This document shows, one piece after another, positions 47,201 to 60,300 of a stretch of 64,000 bases of DNA (position 1 is its first letter; every line of letters begins with the position of its first letter). Location: positions 13,232,857 through 13,296,856 of the forward strand of contig NC_088178.1 in NCBI RefSeq assembly GCF_028769735.1. The letters are read 5' to 3'. The notes under the pieces were generated by a model. The model searched no databases. It was not told where the DNA came from and saw only the letters and a program-made list of their open reading frames with translations. Source of the DNA: Zonotrichia leucophrys gambelii. Its lineage: Eukaryota; Chordata; Aves; Passeriformes; Passerellidae. The translations under genes and the position numbers were made by a program.

Positions 47201-49529
47201 GTTTATTATTCAATGTAGTATATCAATTCTCTTTTTTTCACTAGTTTTTCTTTCTTCTGTGGCACCATAAAGGGACTTGACATATGACTGTTTAATCAGT
47301 CAAAAGCCCACACCATGAGGACTGTCTCATTACATTCTTCCTAGAAATTAATCTGGTTTTCAGATGGGAAGGCTTTGGGTAAGAGGAATGGGCTGAGCTG
47401 ATGTAGGAGTTGCAATAAGTCAATATTACTCAGGATTGGTCCATGCAAAATTACATAATACCCCAATGCTGTCACCACAGTGCTCCTGCTGACACCTCTG
47501 CACCAATGCTGCTGATAAGTATCCTAAAGAGGACATTCATCTTCCTGTTAATTAATAACACGTGCTGTATTCACATAGCTGCATTTCATTAGCTGAATTA
47601 TAAAATTAGAAAATAATCTTCCAAAATGTGTCTCATTTTTAAAATTCGCATCTCATTTTCTGAATGAAGAAGAAATACAGAGATCTCAAATCTCTGCCTA
47701 GGGATCACAAAACTTCAGGGCAACTCTGAATCCAATTTTCTTTTTCCAAGTGTTACTCTTTGTGTTCTAATACTCTGAATTAGAATATTTTAGCTAAAAT
47801 GGACAATAACTATCGAACTCTAAAGCCTAAAAATGCCTTTAAATTTTCAACTAAGGGAGAGCAAACGTGCTCCCACAGAGGGACCAGTGGCTCAGAGCAT
47901 TGTTTTGTGTCTTGGAGGCTCAAGGAATACTGCAGGCAGTGGAAGGATTACAGGGCTCTCCATCTTTACCTCTCTGGGAGCTATACTCATACCCCATTAT
48001 TCTTGATTTAATGAAAGTTTATTAGTTTGATAAGTGTATTTTAATCTAAAGAAGACGTTAATTATTTGATCAAATATATTCGAGGCAAAATTTTTATACC
48101 TCTGCTTAACAAACATGAGATAGCATGGCTCATTGTTGGTAAAAACAAAACAAATAAAACTTCACTTGGTGTTTTACTCAGCTGCTCCAGGACTGAGCAG
48201 ACCCTGGGCTGATACCAGTGGCTGGGATGTTTGTAAGCTGTTTGCACTGCGTGAGCAGCAACCTCACTTCCACCCTCATTGAGATGTTAGCTGCAGCTAC
48301 CCTTATTGTAAAGTTTAATGGAGCTTCCCATTGAAGTTCCGTACCCATGGAACCCTGTCTTGGGTATGAAATACAAAATTTCAGCTCTGGAAATAATCCC
48401 TCCATCAAGTCCATGCCTATGGCCATTGCTGTGAAGAGAGCTTCCAGCCCATGGGCGTTCCAGTCCAACACACTGATCTGGGACGTTGGGTGGGTTTGTT
48501 TGGGTCTTGCTTGTTTTGTTTTGGTAGTGATTTTTTTCAATCAGAAGTACCAAAAAGCTTTGAAACCATGAGACCACAAAAGCACTTATGACACCACAAA
48601 AGCACTCCCAGATTTTTCCATTACCAACTATAAGCCAGCCTTAAGGAGATTCTTTGTTTACCTTACATGGATCCTTTGAGCTTACCCTTATTTGCTTAGC
48701 TTGTGCCAATGCTGGGAAATCTTTGAGCAACATCATTTCAACGGTTCTCCAGCTCCTTACAATCATTTCCTTAAAAAGCATGAATGTATATCTGGAAACA
48801 AACGCTGGATTTCAGCAACCTCTTGTGTAGCCTAGGAAAATAGCAGGAAGAATAACATATAATCAATGAGACTGGCTTCTCCGACTCAAATACGTTACAA
48901 CCTTCATCATTACAAATTTCAATAGATATTGGGATGTTACAGTGTTTAAACATATGCATTTCTTTTTTCAAAGTCTAGAGGCAGAATAAATAGCTGCCAA
49001 CACAGCCAGAAAGTCCCGGCAGACTTACAAGCAAGAAACTCTTATCACTAGTGTGAATGCTAAGGAAGTAGCTGCCTTTATACAATTAAAGTTCAAGGTT
49101 GCATCTATAATAGGCTTTTCAGCTGTATTTGAAAGTAATTTAAACTGTTACTCACCCATAACCTTGTTATAGATTCATGGTGTTGAGTACTTAAAGCAGA
49201 ACAGACTGAAAGGGTTATAATACATTTACTAAAGGAAGGGAGGCTTGTAGCTAGAGAGAATATTGTGCAGGGAGACTACAAAGGTTTGGAAAAGCTGCTT
49301 TTTGTAAGAGTGCATTTCTCTTACAGCATCTGAATTATTCTTAGGAGATAATTTTTTTGAGAGGTAGTCATGGTCATTTACCAGTTCTGTAAAGATATTT
49401 CTCTGCCATCCAGCCAAGAAATTAAGTAATTTAGATGTGGTTAGTGTTGAAATGGGTCCTTCTGTTTTGATCCAACTCTAGTAAGGATAGGGGAAAGATT
49501 TTTCCTTCAGTAATTTCCATAGGTTTAGA
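44201..49529. other. Long noncoding stretch
   Basis: Unique AT-rich DNA. Open frames reach 126 codons (46543-46923, around a small GC-rich patch near 46720-46880) and 120 codons (minus 48178-48540). None has a recognised domain. A 20-bp duplication lies at 48573-48606. No RNA gene or mobile element is identified. Confidence 0.6.
48573..48606. repeat. 20-bp-period direct duplication
   Basis: ACCACAAAAGCACT occurs at 48573-48586 and 48593-48606, a spacing of 20 bp, with partly matching flanks. It is a small local duplication without further significance. Confidence 0.75.
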
Positions 49530-49563
49530 GAAAAAAATTAAAAAAGAAAGAAAGAAAGAAAAA
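49530..49563 (+). repeat. A-rich run with (GAAA)4
   Basis: An A-rich run that passes into four GAAA units at 49546-49561. It is a simple repeat. It could mark the tail of an old retroposed sequence, but no body is recognisable upstream. Confidence 0.85.
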
Positions 49564-52500
49564 CAAACTGTGATAACCAACTGGTTATCTCCATAACAGC
49601 CTCTGGGGCCAGAAATGCAGCGAATTCTTCCAGGCATCTTCAGGAGCTCCTGTGGAACAGTGATATGATTGGAGCTGTTTTCACTTTGATTACTGGATGT
49701 TGCTCACACTGTTCATCCAATACAAAGCAATGTGGGAGCTCTAAGCATCAAGATCCCACTCAGTTTCAGAAATTACAGAAAAGGAGATAGAAAGCAGCAA
49801 AAGCAGAAAGAAAAAAGGAAATGCCAGCAGGCCAGCCTAGTCATTTAGAGTGGCACAAAGAAAACAAGAAAAGAGAAAGAGGGCATTAAATGGGTAATAT
49901 TAAGTAATGCCATTATGTCCAAATATTTGAAATGTTGGCTTCCATGCACGTGGCCAAGTCATGTTTCCTATTACAGGATAATGGCAGGGCACAACCCCTG
50001 ATTCAGCTGCAGTTCATTCTGGCTCTTTTCACCACTGAAATACTTCTGTGGCAGTTCTGCAAATTCCACTGTCCAAGTTTTCACACTTCCAGGAGAGGCT
50101 GAAATGGCATCCCTTGAAATTTACAAAATGTCATTTTAAAAGTACTCCTCACCCTATGCTGCTCTTTTAATTTAGAGACTCTGAAATGGGATGAAGATAT
50201 TTAAATTCCTAAAGGGTTATTCTCATAACATTTTCAAGAAAGTCAAGAATTTCAGAAACCCTGCTACACCTGTGTACACTTTTCACTGTACCCATCACAT
50301 GGCTTTTAAGCACTTCCAAAGCTCTTGAATACTTTGTTACCTCAGTAAGCCTCCTGTACACCTATCTTTTGAAAATAAGAGGCCAAACCTTTTGAGAGTT
50401 AATTCTTGCTAAAGAAACTTCTGTCACACAAATCCTAGACCTGACATATGCAGGTTCACCAAGCAGCCCTCGTGACTGTGTGTAAACAAGTGATACACAA
50501 CATTATCACCAGGACTTGGTATTTGACTGCAGCCCTTATTGGCCTGTGAATTTCACCACAAAGAACAGTTGTTCAGGTTGTTGGTTTTTTTTAATAGATA
50601 TGTATGAGGCTACAGGTTCCTGAATTCATAAATTGTAAACTATATTAAATACACTGAAAATTGACTGATGATGACTGCTGCTCTTCTAGGCTAATTTTTC
50701 TTCTAAACCATGATATGAAAATTCTGGCTAATGGGCTCATGACAAGACTAAACAGGGGTAATAGCCGACTTAATCAAGAAAACAAATGAGATTCATTAAA
50801 AGCTGGCACTCAGCAGATAATCTTTGGAGAGTTCTAACCTCAATCTACGTGTCCCCATCAAAAATGAAGAAAAAAAAAAAAAAGAAATTTTCAGCTGATT
50901 TTATCTTGGACTGTTGAGCCAATTCAATGGAAATTCATAATGGAAAAACATTAGACATGGTTCTCCTTCCAACTCTTTTTGTACTCTATCACAGAAGTCA
51001 CAGTAAAGCATTAACTAGAACTTTCTTCATGCACTTGAGAAGACAAATTAGATATAGTTTTCACAACTGCCTCTAACAGGTAATTGAAGATAATGTTGCA
51101 GTGCTAGAACCATTTCATGGCAAATACACAGACACATATATATATATCTCATACACATACATGTCTTCCATATGTATGTGTGATATACAAAACCTTTATA
51201 TCTGTAGATAGGTTGAGCACAAATACACTCACATACCTGTCCTGCATTGTGCACTTTTACAAGCTGAAAGGCTGGAGATGGAAGCCAAATGATACTCCAA
51301 ATTTCAGAAATACTCTATCTACAATGAATGAAGCCAATTCCCTAAATATAACCATCTTCAAATTTCAGTTATAATTCTGCAGTTCAGCCACCCATAAAAA
51401 GGAAGAAAACTAAGAGTTGGTTATTACTCCCCTCCAACAAGCTACTATCTTGTTAAAAGATGCACAAAATTACCAGATAAATAAGTATCTAAGTATTTCT
51501 TTAGCCAATATATTATCAAAAAGAAGTAGTAAAATAACTCCTGAATTGCAAGGAATACATGTCCAGCCATGATCTACTTTGAATTTAAGAGCAAGAAAAA
51601 ATAATTATGTTTCAGATTTACTTTTTATTCATTTACTTAGAAATGTAAATGCATGGTAAGTACTATCCCTGACAACTATGTAACCTACCTGAGCTCTCTA
51701 GGGGCCAAATGAAGACCTCACTAATGCATCAAAGACTTCTTATGGTTGGAGAATATTTGGGTTCAGGAACTGGTAAATAAATATATTCAATCTGTTTTGT
51801 AATTCCCCTGCTTTGCAATGACACGTTTGTTTCTGCTAGCAGCTCAAGTACCACTGTTAAAATCCAGGATTAGCTACCTTCTCTTCCTGCACTGGCACAC
51901 AGTTTATTTGCTCTCATTTAGTTCACTATGTTCTGTAAAAGCTTATTTACTCTCACTACCACCTCCTAATTACTTTAGGGAAGTCACATTGTTTTGTCAT
52001 TATGCTCTTCTAGCTCTGTTCTGAGCAGGACATATTTTCTGTTAAAGTGTCCAAATTCTTTTCAGGTGGCTGCAGCCCTTGCAGCATGTGGCCTTACACA
52101 GTGTCTAAATTTGCTAAGGCAATTTGAGCATTATCAGTCTGCTAATTAATGCCCTATAATAATTCTGACCTTTAAAACTTGTCTTCTAGCACTGCTATTT
52201 CACAGGCCTGCTGTGCATATACTTTTCCCTTTTTGTTTTGGTTTTTTTAAAATTTTTCCACCTACATCTTCTGCTCTCAGAGATGTCCCAGCTCACTTAA
52301 GTGTTGCTGACAGAGCTTGGAAATAGCCCTGTTAAAATTTTGAGGTTTAGTTTGAGGGTTGTTTTTTTTTTTTCCCTCCATTTGCTTTGAAGGCTTGATT
52401 ATCTCAGCTATTCTTGCAGAAAACATTCAGAAAGAGGAGCTTTTCCATTTTGAGAGTGTGCTGCAAGCTGGCTCCTTGGCAAGCCACATCCACACACAAG

Positions 52501-52802
52501 CCCTTTCCCTCCAAGTCAGTAGGTCCAAATACATGCAGATCAAGGGCAAAAAAGGGAATGAGCACCTGAAAGCTGTGGGTGAGCAACAGAGAATCTGTGC
52601 TTGAGTTCATTTGGTGCACAAGAACTGCTGCTAATACCCCCAGCTTTCAGGGATGGCCTCGATGCACAGATTCAGGAGACATTTATGGGACACAGAGGGT
52701 GCTCCAGCTCTGAGACAACCCTTCTGCTTCTGTGACCATACATGCAACCCTTCTGTGGATTCTGCTCTTGACTATCCCTTCCCTGATGAATATTAACAAT
52801 AT
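49564..52802. other. AT-rich noncoding stretch
   Basis: Unique AT-rich DNA with an A14 run at 50870-50883, an (AT)6 run at 51136-51147 and a T12 run at 52362-52373. Open frames are under 90 codons and unrecognised. Confidence 0.6.
51136..51181. repeat. (AT)6 run and adjoining inverted repeat
   Basis: (AT)6 at 51136-51147 is followed by 10-bp inverted arms ACACATACAT (51153-51162) and ATGTATGTGT (51172-51181) around a 9-base spacer. The alternating purine-pyrimidine make-up favours hairpin or Z-like structure. This is most likely a low-complexity effect. Confidence 0.7.
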
Positions 52803-52816
52803 GGGGGGGGGGGGGG
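52803..52816 (+). repeat. G14 homopolymer
   Basis: Fourteen consecutive G residues follow ATAT. A run this long is rare, quadruplex-prone and error-prone in sequencing, so its true length is uncertain. Confidence 0.85.
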
Positions 52817-55800
52817 CTGCAAAAGATTTATTACTTAAGAATATAATGAGAAACTTTCTTTGCAGTAGAGTTGTTTGGGGGGATACAGATGTGCACCCCA
52901 CAGCTCATGCTCCTGCAATTACAAAGATATCTGATAACACAACCAGCCCTATGAGAAACCTTTGTATACTTTTGGGATTAATGCAGGAAAGGGAAACAAT
53001 GTGCCAAGTGGGAAACCACAGTAAGAGCAGTGACTGTGATCCCAGCAGAGGAAAGGCTTACACCTTACTTCCCTTCCCAACACTCACACTGAAAAAGAGG
53101 GTCCAGAATAATAATCTGCCTTACTTGGCAGGTCTGTAGGCAGCCCAGGGAAACACAAGCACTAGAAGAGTGAAGGGACTTGCTGAGGGTGGGAAGAGCT
53201 GGTGTCTCAGAGCTGAGGGGTGGCAGCAGGCACCAGTGCCACGGTGCCAGAGCTGAGCCCTGTGGCACACCCAGACAGGACCCTGGCACAGAGCCTGCCC
53301 CAGCAGGGTCAGGACCAGGAACCTGCTAGCAGCCTTCAGGCCCTGTTGTGCCCATCAAACAACATTTCTCCCTACAATCACCAGCTGTGTTGAGATCTTT
53401 CCAAACAACAGAACAGCTGGAGCCAAAGCTTTCATATATTGCAGAAAAAGAAGCAGGGGAGACTGGGATAAGGGACAAGGATGCGAGGGAAAATGACTGT
53501 TTAAGAAAAAAAAATACAAAACATATGTCATCCCACTGATGAAGTTTTGTATGCATTCATGTTGGCAAGGTCACAAACTTGAAAAGAGATGCAAACTTTG
53601 TTACAAAAGTAATAGCAGAGATTTTTTAAAACCTCCAAAACCACAGTGAGGATTTTCTCAGAGTCCTGCAAAGCCATCCTTTATGAACCCAACATCAGGG
53701 GTTTCCTGTTATGCAGTTACAAAAGCAGTGGGGATTTTCAAGGGTTTTGCTTGTCACACCACCAGGATTCAGTGAATTTTCTGAGGCATGTTTTGCAGCT
53801 GTCAGATATCTGTATCTCTATGACACAGCACAAAACAGAGAAGAGCTGTCCATAAGAGAGAGCTACAACTGTATTCACCTGAGAACAGAGAGGGCATGTG
53901 AACAAAAAGAAAAATATTCCAAAACATGTCACTGGAAAAGACAGCAAAGGATATCGACCTTTCTGTAGTTTCACTAAGGATGTCAACATGTTATCAAAGC
54001 TTAAGGAACAGAAACAGTCCCTTCATACTCCCAAGGTATTTCTATGCTTTTGTTGCCCATCATGAGCACACTTATCTAAAACCACAATGAATGGGAACAT
54101 GCATACACATGTCACACATCAAACTTTACCTGGACAGGTTTTCTGGGATTTTGTAAAGACTTCCTTGCTCCAAAGTTCTTTGGTATAGGTGCAAAATGCC
54201 TCTATCAGATAGAGTCAATAAACATCATTATCAAGACATTGTGTGGGCAGAAAAAAAATCGTGTCACAGAAATATCAAGACAGGAAAGATGGTACTGACA
54301 GAGAGACACTGCATTGGCAAAACTGCCTTGGGCTGATTCCAGGAGATACACAAGAGGTATTTTACCCAGTTCCATCAATACACAACACAGCATACTCAGG
54401 AGGAAGAGCAGAGAGCACTGGCTGTAACACTCAGCCACTGAATGCAATCAGACCTCTGATAATCAGACACTTGTTCTGTTCATTGGCTACAGGAGACAAA
54501 GTAAATAAATATGTGAAACTCAAATAACAGAAAAGGTAAAATCAATATGAGAAATACCAGGAACTGAGAAGACAAAAATGCTGAAGTTCTGACCTTGACC
54601 AGTGTGTCTCCCGCCATGGGCTGCATTTACCAATGAAAAATCTCTGCAGTCACAAATCCCAGACCTTCAGACTCTCAGATCCTCTGGTTTCCAGAACATT
54701 TCTGTTTTAATCAGTTTGCACTGCAAAGCTGCCTGGCCAGTTGTGAGCCCTTGCTAGCACTCACAACGAGGTGCCACAATGATCAGCCATGTGAAGGGGC
54801 TCTACAATTGCACAAAGCCACTGAGTGGGAACAACAAAGAGCACACTCAGCTACCAGGAGTTCCTGCTGTAAGGTGCAAGAGAGACACAGGTCAAAAACA
54901 GCCCTGCAAAGTACAGAATGTGCCAAGCTTTGGACTGCTGGCTTCATGGAAGGAAGAGGAAGAAGATTTTCTGCACCCCAGGCAAAACCAGCACACAAGG
55001 CCCAAGACTGCAGCTAGGATGGATTATAATTGCTGCTGCTGACTCTCCATCTACAAACAGGCCACAGATAGTAACACAGATGATTAAGAACAAACACCTA
55101 GACTATTCTAGAGAATGAATGTTGATCTCAGAAGCACAAAGATTTTCTACCTTGCTGCTTTGGAGAAATATGGGGTAGAACATAAAACTGATCCTGCTCA
55201 CTTTCTGTGAGCAGCTTTGATCTCCTGCATAGGTCTACCACCTACATTAACAGGTGTATTCACAAATACTAGCAGTTATCAAACACAACTCCCCCCAAAA
55301 CATCTAAATGTAGCAAGAAAAAAAATAAAATTCACTATTTGAATCTGAATCTCTCAGTTGGTCTGCAGTGTCTTGGTTTTGGAGGCAGGATTGGAAACCC
55401 TACTACATCCCACTGAGACAGAAGTCAGTGCATGAAATACAGTGGGGTTTGTGGGAGCCACAAAGTGAAGAGTTTAGCCACATTTTTTCCAGACCATGGG
55501 AACAGCAGAGTGCTGAAACCATAAGAAAAGGGGACTGCAGCCAACAAGTTGTCATCTGAAGCCAGGGCTAATCTGCCTGTGCTCCTGTGCCCCTGTGGCA
55601 ATGGGTCCCTGGCTGCTGCTCCCCTCCACACTGGCAGGAGGTGCCCCTTGCCTTCATTGCTCAGCTGTCCTTCAGTGACAGTGGTGGGTGGTGTGGTCTA
55701 CTGCTCCCCAGCAAAGCTTTAGTAAATTATTAATTTTATCTGCCTTCAGTTTTCTACCTTTGGACACCCTGATAGCTTAAATAAGTATATCCCAAGGCTC

Positions 55801-56529
55801 TCTTGAGAGAGAAGAGAGGCTGGAGGGAAGCACAGCTTTGCAAACACTCCCCTGGTTTTCCTGCCTGTTGAAAGGGTGGGGGATGAAGGAGGAGAAAGAG
55901 ATGAAGTTGTCCTTTGACATTTTACATCCATGCCTTACTGAGATAACCTTTACGGATAATTTTTCCCAGCAGGTGTTAGATATTTCTTGTGAGCATTTAA
56001 CAGTGAAACATCATTAAGTAATGACTGGCAATAGAAATTTGTTACAAAAATTTTAGAGGGGTGGAACTAAGACAAATTAACCGTAGGATTTTAAATACAA
56101 AGACAACAAGTTCTCTTTGTAGTAATCCTATTAGTGTGGGTATCCTTTATAGCATACTTGAAAGCAGATTCACTTGGGCTGAACTTACTGTAATGCATTC
56201 AAGATGCCCTTTCTCCAACTTTAAGAGAGAAGCAACTGCAAGCAATTACTATTAAAAATATTTTAAGGATATGAAACCATTCCTTCCTGTTTCACAAGAT
56301 GTTTTTCCAGCAAGACCAATTTTTTCATCTTTTTTTCATCAATTCAAATAATAGAGCTAATGTTATAATTTCATAAATTCTAGCATCACGAAGAACAAAT
56401 ACAACTTCTGTATTTTAAAGGTTTACTTGTTGACCTCAGAACACTGACAGCTCAAAAAGTGTGTGTTGTGGGAGGGTGTTGTTTGGAGTTTTTTTCAAAA
56501 AAGTTGTCACCAAAGAGGCAAATTTGCAC
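52817..56529. other. Noncoding stretch with GC-rich patches
   Basis: Unique DNA with GC-rich patches near 53150-53350, 54720-55020 and 55560-55690. A 135-codon frame crosses the G14 run (52732-53139), which makes it unlikely to be real. Other frames are under 95 codons and not recognised. Confidence 0.55.
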
Positions 56530-57370
56530 ACACATGGAGCTGCTGAGTTCCTCCCAGAGCAGAGCGTGGCACCCTGAGAGCAGAGCAGAGCAAAGCAGCT
56601 CTCACAGTCATTACCAGTGGATGGAAACCTGTGCTCAAATAGCTGCAGGGTTTTTCATTTTCTGGGGGGGAAGGCCCAGCCTTGCTCCACACCTGCCCTT
56701 CATGATCACCCCTCACTGCCCAGCTTGTTTTCCTTTCCCTCCTCTTTTGATTGCACTAGTGCTTTCTCAGGGCCCCCTTTTCATCCCTGGCATGTCCCCT
56801 GTCCTGCTGCCCCTTGAGCAGGAGCTGACTGCCCTGGCAGGGCAGCCTGACCCATCACCAGCTCTCACCGGTGCATTCCTGCTCAGGTGCCAGGCAAGTC
56901 TGTCAGCACCCTGCAATGCTGTGGAGCTCCTGAGCTGCTGCTATACAGTGTTTTGTTTTATAATGGCTCCATTTCACACTCCAATGCAGCTGACTTACCC
57001 TACTGTATTTCACTCTTCTTAATTAGATTTTGCTCGTTACTCCTGAGCCCCTCCAAAGCGGAAGCAGCACAGAGCCATGGCTGCTCTCTGTGCTAACGCA
57101 GCCCCAGGGGGTGATTCAGGGGCTGAATCCTGTGCTGCACCCACACAAGCTGGAAGGAAGAAAAGTGTGTTTTATGCCAACCAGAAGGTGTGCGGCCGAG
57201 GAGCCCGGTAAAGCAACAGCCAGGGGCACTGGGAAAGGCAAACACTCACTCAGCTGCTGCACATGTGTGTCCCTTGGTCTCCATGCCTGTCCCACACGCC
57301 AGGTACCCCACCCTGCCCCTCCACATCCCCTCCCATCTCCTCTTCCCCCTCCTGCTCTCCACTCACTCTG
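56530..57370. other. GC-rich patch with the longest open frame in the window
   Basis: The 187-codon frame (56459-57022) starts at GTG, and ATG first appears well inside it. Its translation is rich in Ser, Pro, Leu and Cys, with no domain or signal I recognise. A second frame (57030-57371, 113 codons) ends in a proline-rich run from a CCCCTCC-type pyrimidine stretch. The patch is CpG-poor. I judge both frames to be compositional. Confidence 0.5.
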
Positions 57371-60300
57371 AATATAGGGGAGTATTTTTTAGAGGAGTGA
57401 ATTATCTGATAGTTATCTCTGACTCCAAGGGCTCTCGGTGCAATATACAGCTCCTGAAGCCCCTGGACTTGCAGGAATTTATAGCAGTAGATTGACAGGA
57501 AGTTTTTTCTGCAGGTTGTTTATATTATTGTAAGCTGCTTAGGAGGAAAGCTTTAACAGAACACTAGATAAAAAGAAAATGGGTTTTAAAACCTCCAGTC
57601 ACTCTTCTTTCTTAACTTGTTCTTGAACAAATAAATGTGAGCCCTGGGAAAATACCTGAAGGCACTTTCACAGGAAACTAGCACAGAACATAGCAGAATG
57701 CAATGGGCAAAACATCCTCTGCTCAGCATTTGGCAACAAAAAACCCCACTGAAAACCTGGGGGAAGAGCAGGACCTGGGCAGTGAGGTCAGACTGTGAAT
57801 GCAGGCACTCGGGTATGTGAATAAATAAATGGGCCTTGCTTTTTCTACCAGTAGGATCCCATATCCTGCAGTATCACGTATCTTAATAGCTATTGATTTC
57901 TTTCTATATTCTGCCCACAGCTAGAGCAAAATTTCATTCAAATGAAAAACTCATGAACATGCTGGCAGTTATCTTGGGTGAAGGAAAGACAAAGGGTTGG
58001 GAAACAGAACATTAACAGAATATTCCTTTTAGCATTACACAGAGGTCCCATTCAGCAAAGAAGGACCTTCAGCAATTCCAAGGAAAATTATTTCAGACTA
58101 AGGACAGAAATAGAAGAGTTGCCTCTCATCTGCAGCAACACTGAACTGACACCTTTTAGGAGACAATTACACATCTTCCCATCACTTAATACATCCTTAT
58201 CTGCCCCAAGAGCTTGCCCTGCTGAGAGAAGGGCAGCACAAAAAGAAACAAAATCTCCCAGGTGGTGCCGTCTGGCAGCTTGTGCTGATGCCTTCCCCCA
58301 TCATCCCAGCAGAGGAGGAGTTCAGAGTCCAGGGGAGGGGTCTCTCTGACCACCAGTCCAGGAAGTCCAATGGAAACCTGGGGGGGGCTGTCAGGACAAA
58401 ACCAGGATCATTGCTTGGGATTCATGGCAGTCCAAGGGAGCTGAAACCTTCATGTGAAGACAAATGAGAATCAAGTAGTGACTCAGCCTGTCCCACTGGA
58501 TGATACCAAAGAATCAAGCAGTCTGAATAAACAATCTCAATCCTGTGGTTCGCAAGTGCTGAACACTGGGGAAAAGCGATTTTCTCTGTCAGCACTGCTG
58601 GTTAATAGGGGCAGACCAAACAGGCTTACTTTTAAGTGCCTGTCTTCAGTCTCGAGAACAAAGGTTTTCTCCAGGCAGGGAGAAGATATCAGTTGGTCTA
58701 AGTGAAGTCTCAGCAGGAAGTTTCCCTGCAAAATACAGAATTTAAATCATTTATTTGCATTTCTTGTATTTAAACAGGATACTAAGAGAGAGAAAGAAAG
58801 AGAAACCTTGCAAGAGCAGGCAGCTTCCTTGGAATTACAAACACAACAGTGAAAGGGCAGCTGAGTTCCTGTGCAAAACATGGTATAAAGCCTGGCAATT
58901 CTCAGTGGTAAAAATAGCTCAGAGCAAAGTCACAACTCACAGCAAACTGAGCAGCAACAATTCAGAGTTTACTCAATAAAACAGCACATTTCTCTAGTAT
59001 ATTCTCTAATATCTTAGCATATTAGTTACTGTGCAAAAGGAGCACAAAATGTACAATGGAGATGGAGATGCAGGGAGCCAAAGAGGGACTTGGGCTGGAA
59101 GGGAAAGCTATTGTAAATGCAAGAGAAGACAAAGCTTTTCATCCTGCTATGCTGCCTTGCCCAGCTGGAGAATTGGAGGTTTGGTATCTGTGGTATCAAA
59201 GCATGTTTTTTAGGTAGAGGCAGAAGTGGCTAAGGAGCCACAAGAAAAGGGAAGGGATCCTGTGTTGCTGGAGCTCATTTCTATAGATGTAGCCCACAAA
59301 TACAGAACTAGAGGTTGGGATTACTGTTCCATGATGATGTAGTTAGCAGGGATAGGTGAACAGACGGGTTAATTGCAAAAGTTTTGATTTCTACAGAAGA
59401 GGCAGATAACCCTCAAAGAGCCATTGATCCCTATCATACTGACACCTATCCACTCCAGCTCCATCTCTGAGTCCTGCTATCAGAGCATGGGAGTGAGATC
59501 CCTTCCTTCAAAGCAACAGCACAAAAGGGGAATCACGGCTTCTGGGCAGGTGGGAGGTGAATTGCTGTGTCCTGGGATGAGTATCTTCTCAGGCACCCTG
59601 CAGCCTCCAGGATCAAAGAGGAGGCATCAGGGTAGTCAGTGGCTGTTTTCCCTGGCTTTGCCTTTTGTGCTGTGTGCGAGAACAAACTTCTGACACCTGT
59701 ACGGGCACAGATGGCTCCATGCTTTCTTCAGCAGGAGCCTGAAGAAGTACCTGAAAATAGACTGACCTTTAGATTATACACAGCCAACCTGCCTGCTCTT
59801 TTAGCTGCTGCTGTTGAGTTTTCCCAAGCAATCTCTAAACATAAAATAGGAGTGATTTTAAAAGAAAATGGGTTCATCAGGTCAGTGGTAGTGTAATTCC
59901 GGAAAGGGTATGAAAGTGAGGAAGTAATGATAATGCACGAATTGAAGGGCTGATATAATTTGCCACAGCTGCACTGAGGTAAGAAATTGTAAATAAAACT
60001 TCCTGTCTGGCTGGAACATAATGAGTTCTCTACCTTTTAACAGTGCCTGCAAAATAAATTAAAAGAAAACACATACTGCCTTCCTTCACTTGCAGATAGT
60101 ATCTATTTATTAAGGTAAAAGGAACAGTGACAGAGAATACTGCTTCTGCACAACAATACTTGCATTGACTCCAAAGTCCTGGCCACTGCCCAGAGATAAA
60201 GAAAGTAGGGGGAATGATACTGGCATGAGAATAAAGTGATCTGAAACTTCCACTGACAGTAAAATAGGGAGAGTAATGGGCAGTGGAGGCTTGTCCCTAA

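Noticed and set aside
56459..57022. Longest open frame (187 codons)
   Set aside because: It starts at GTG, lies largely in a GC-rich patch with low stop density, has Ser/Pro/Cys-rich composition and no recognisable domain.
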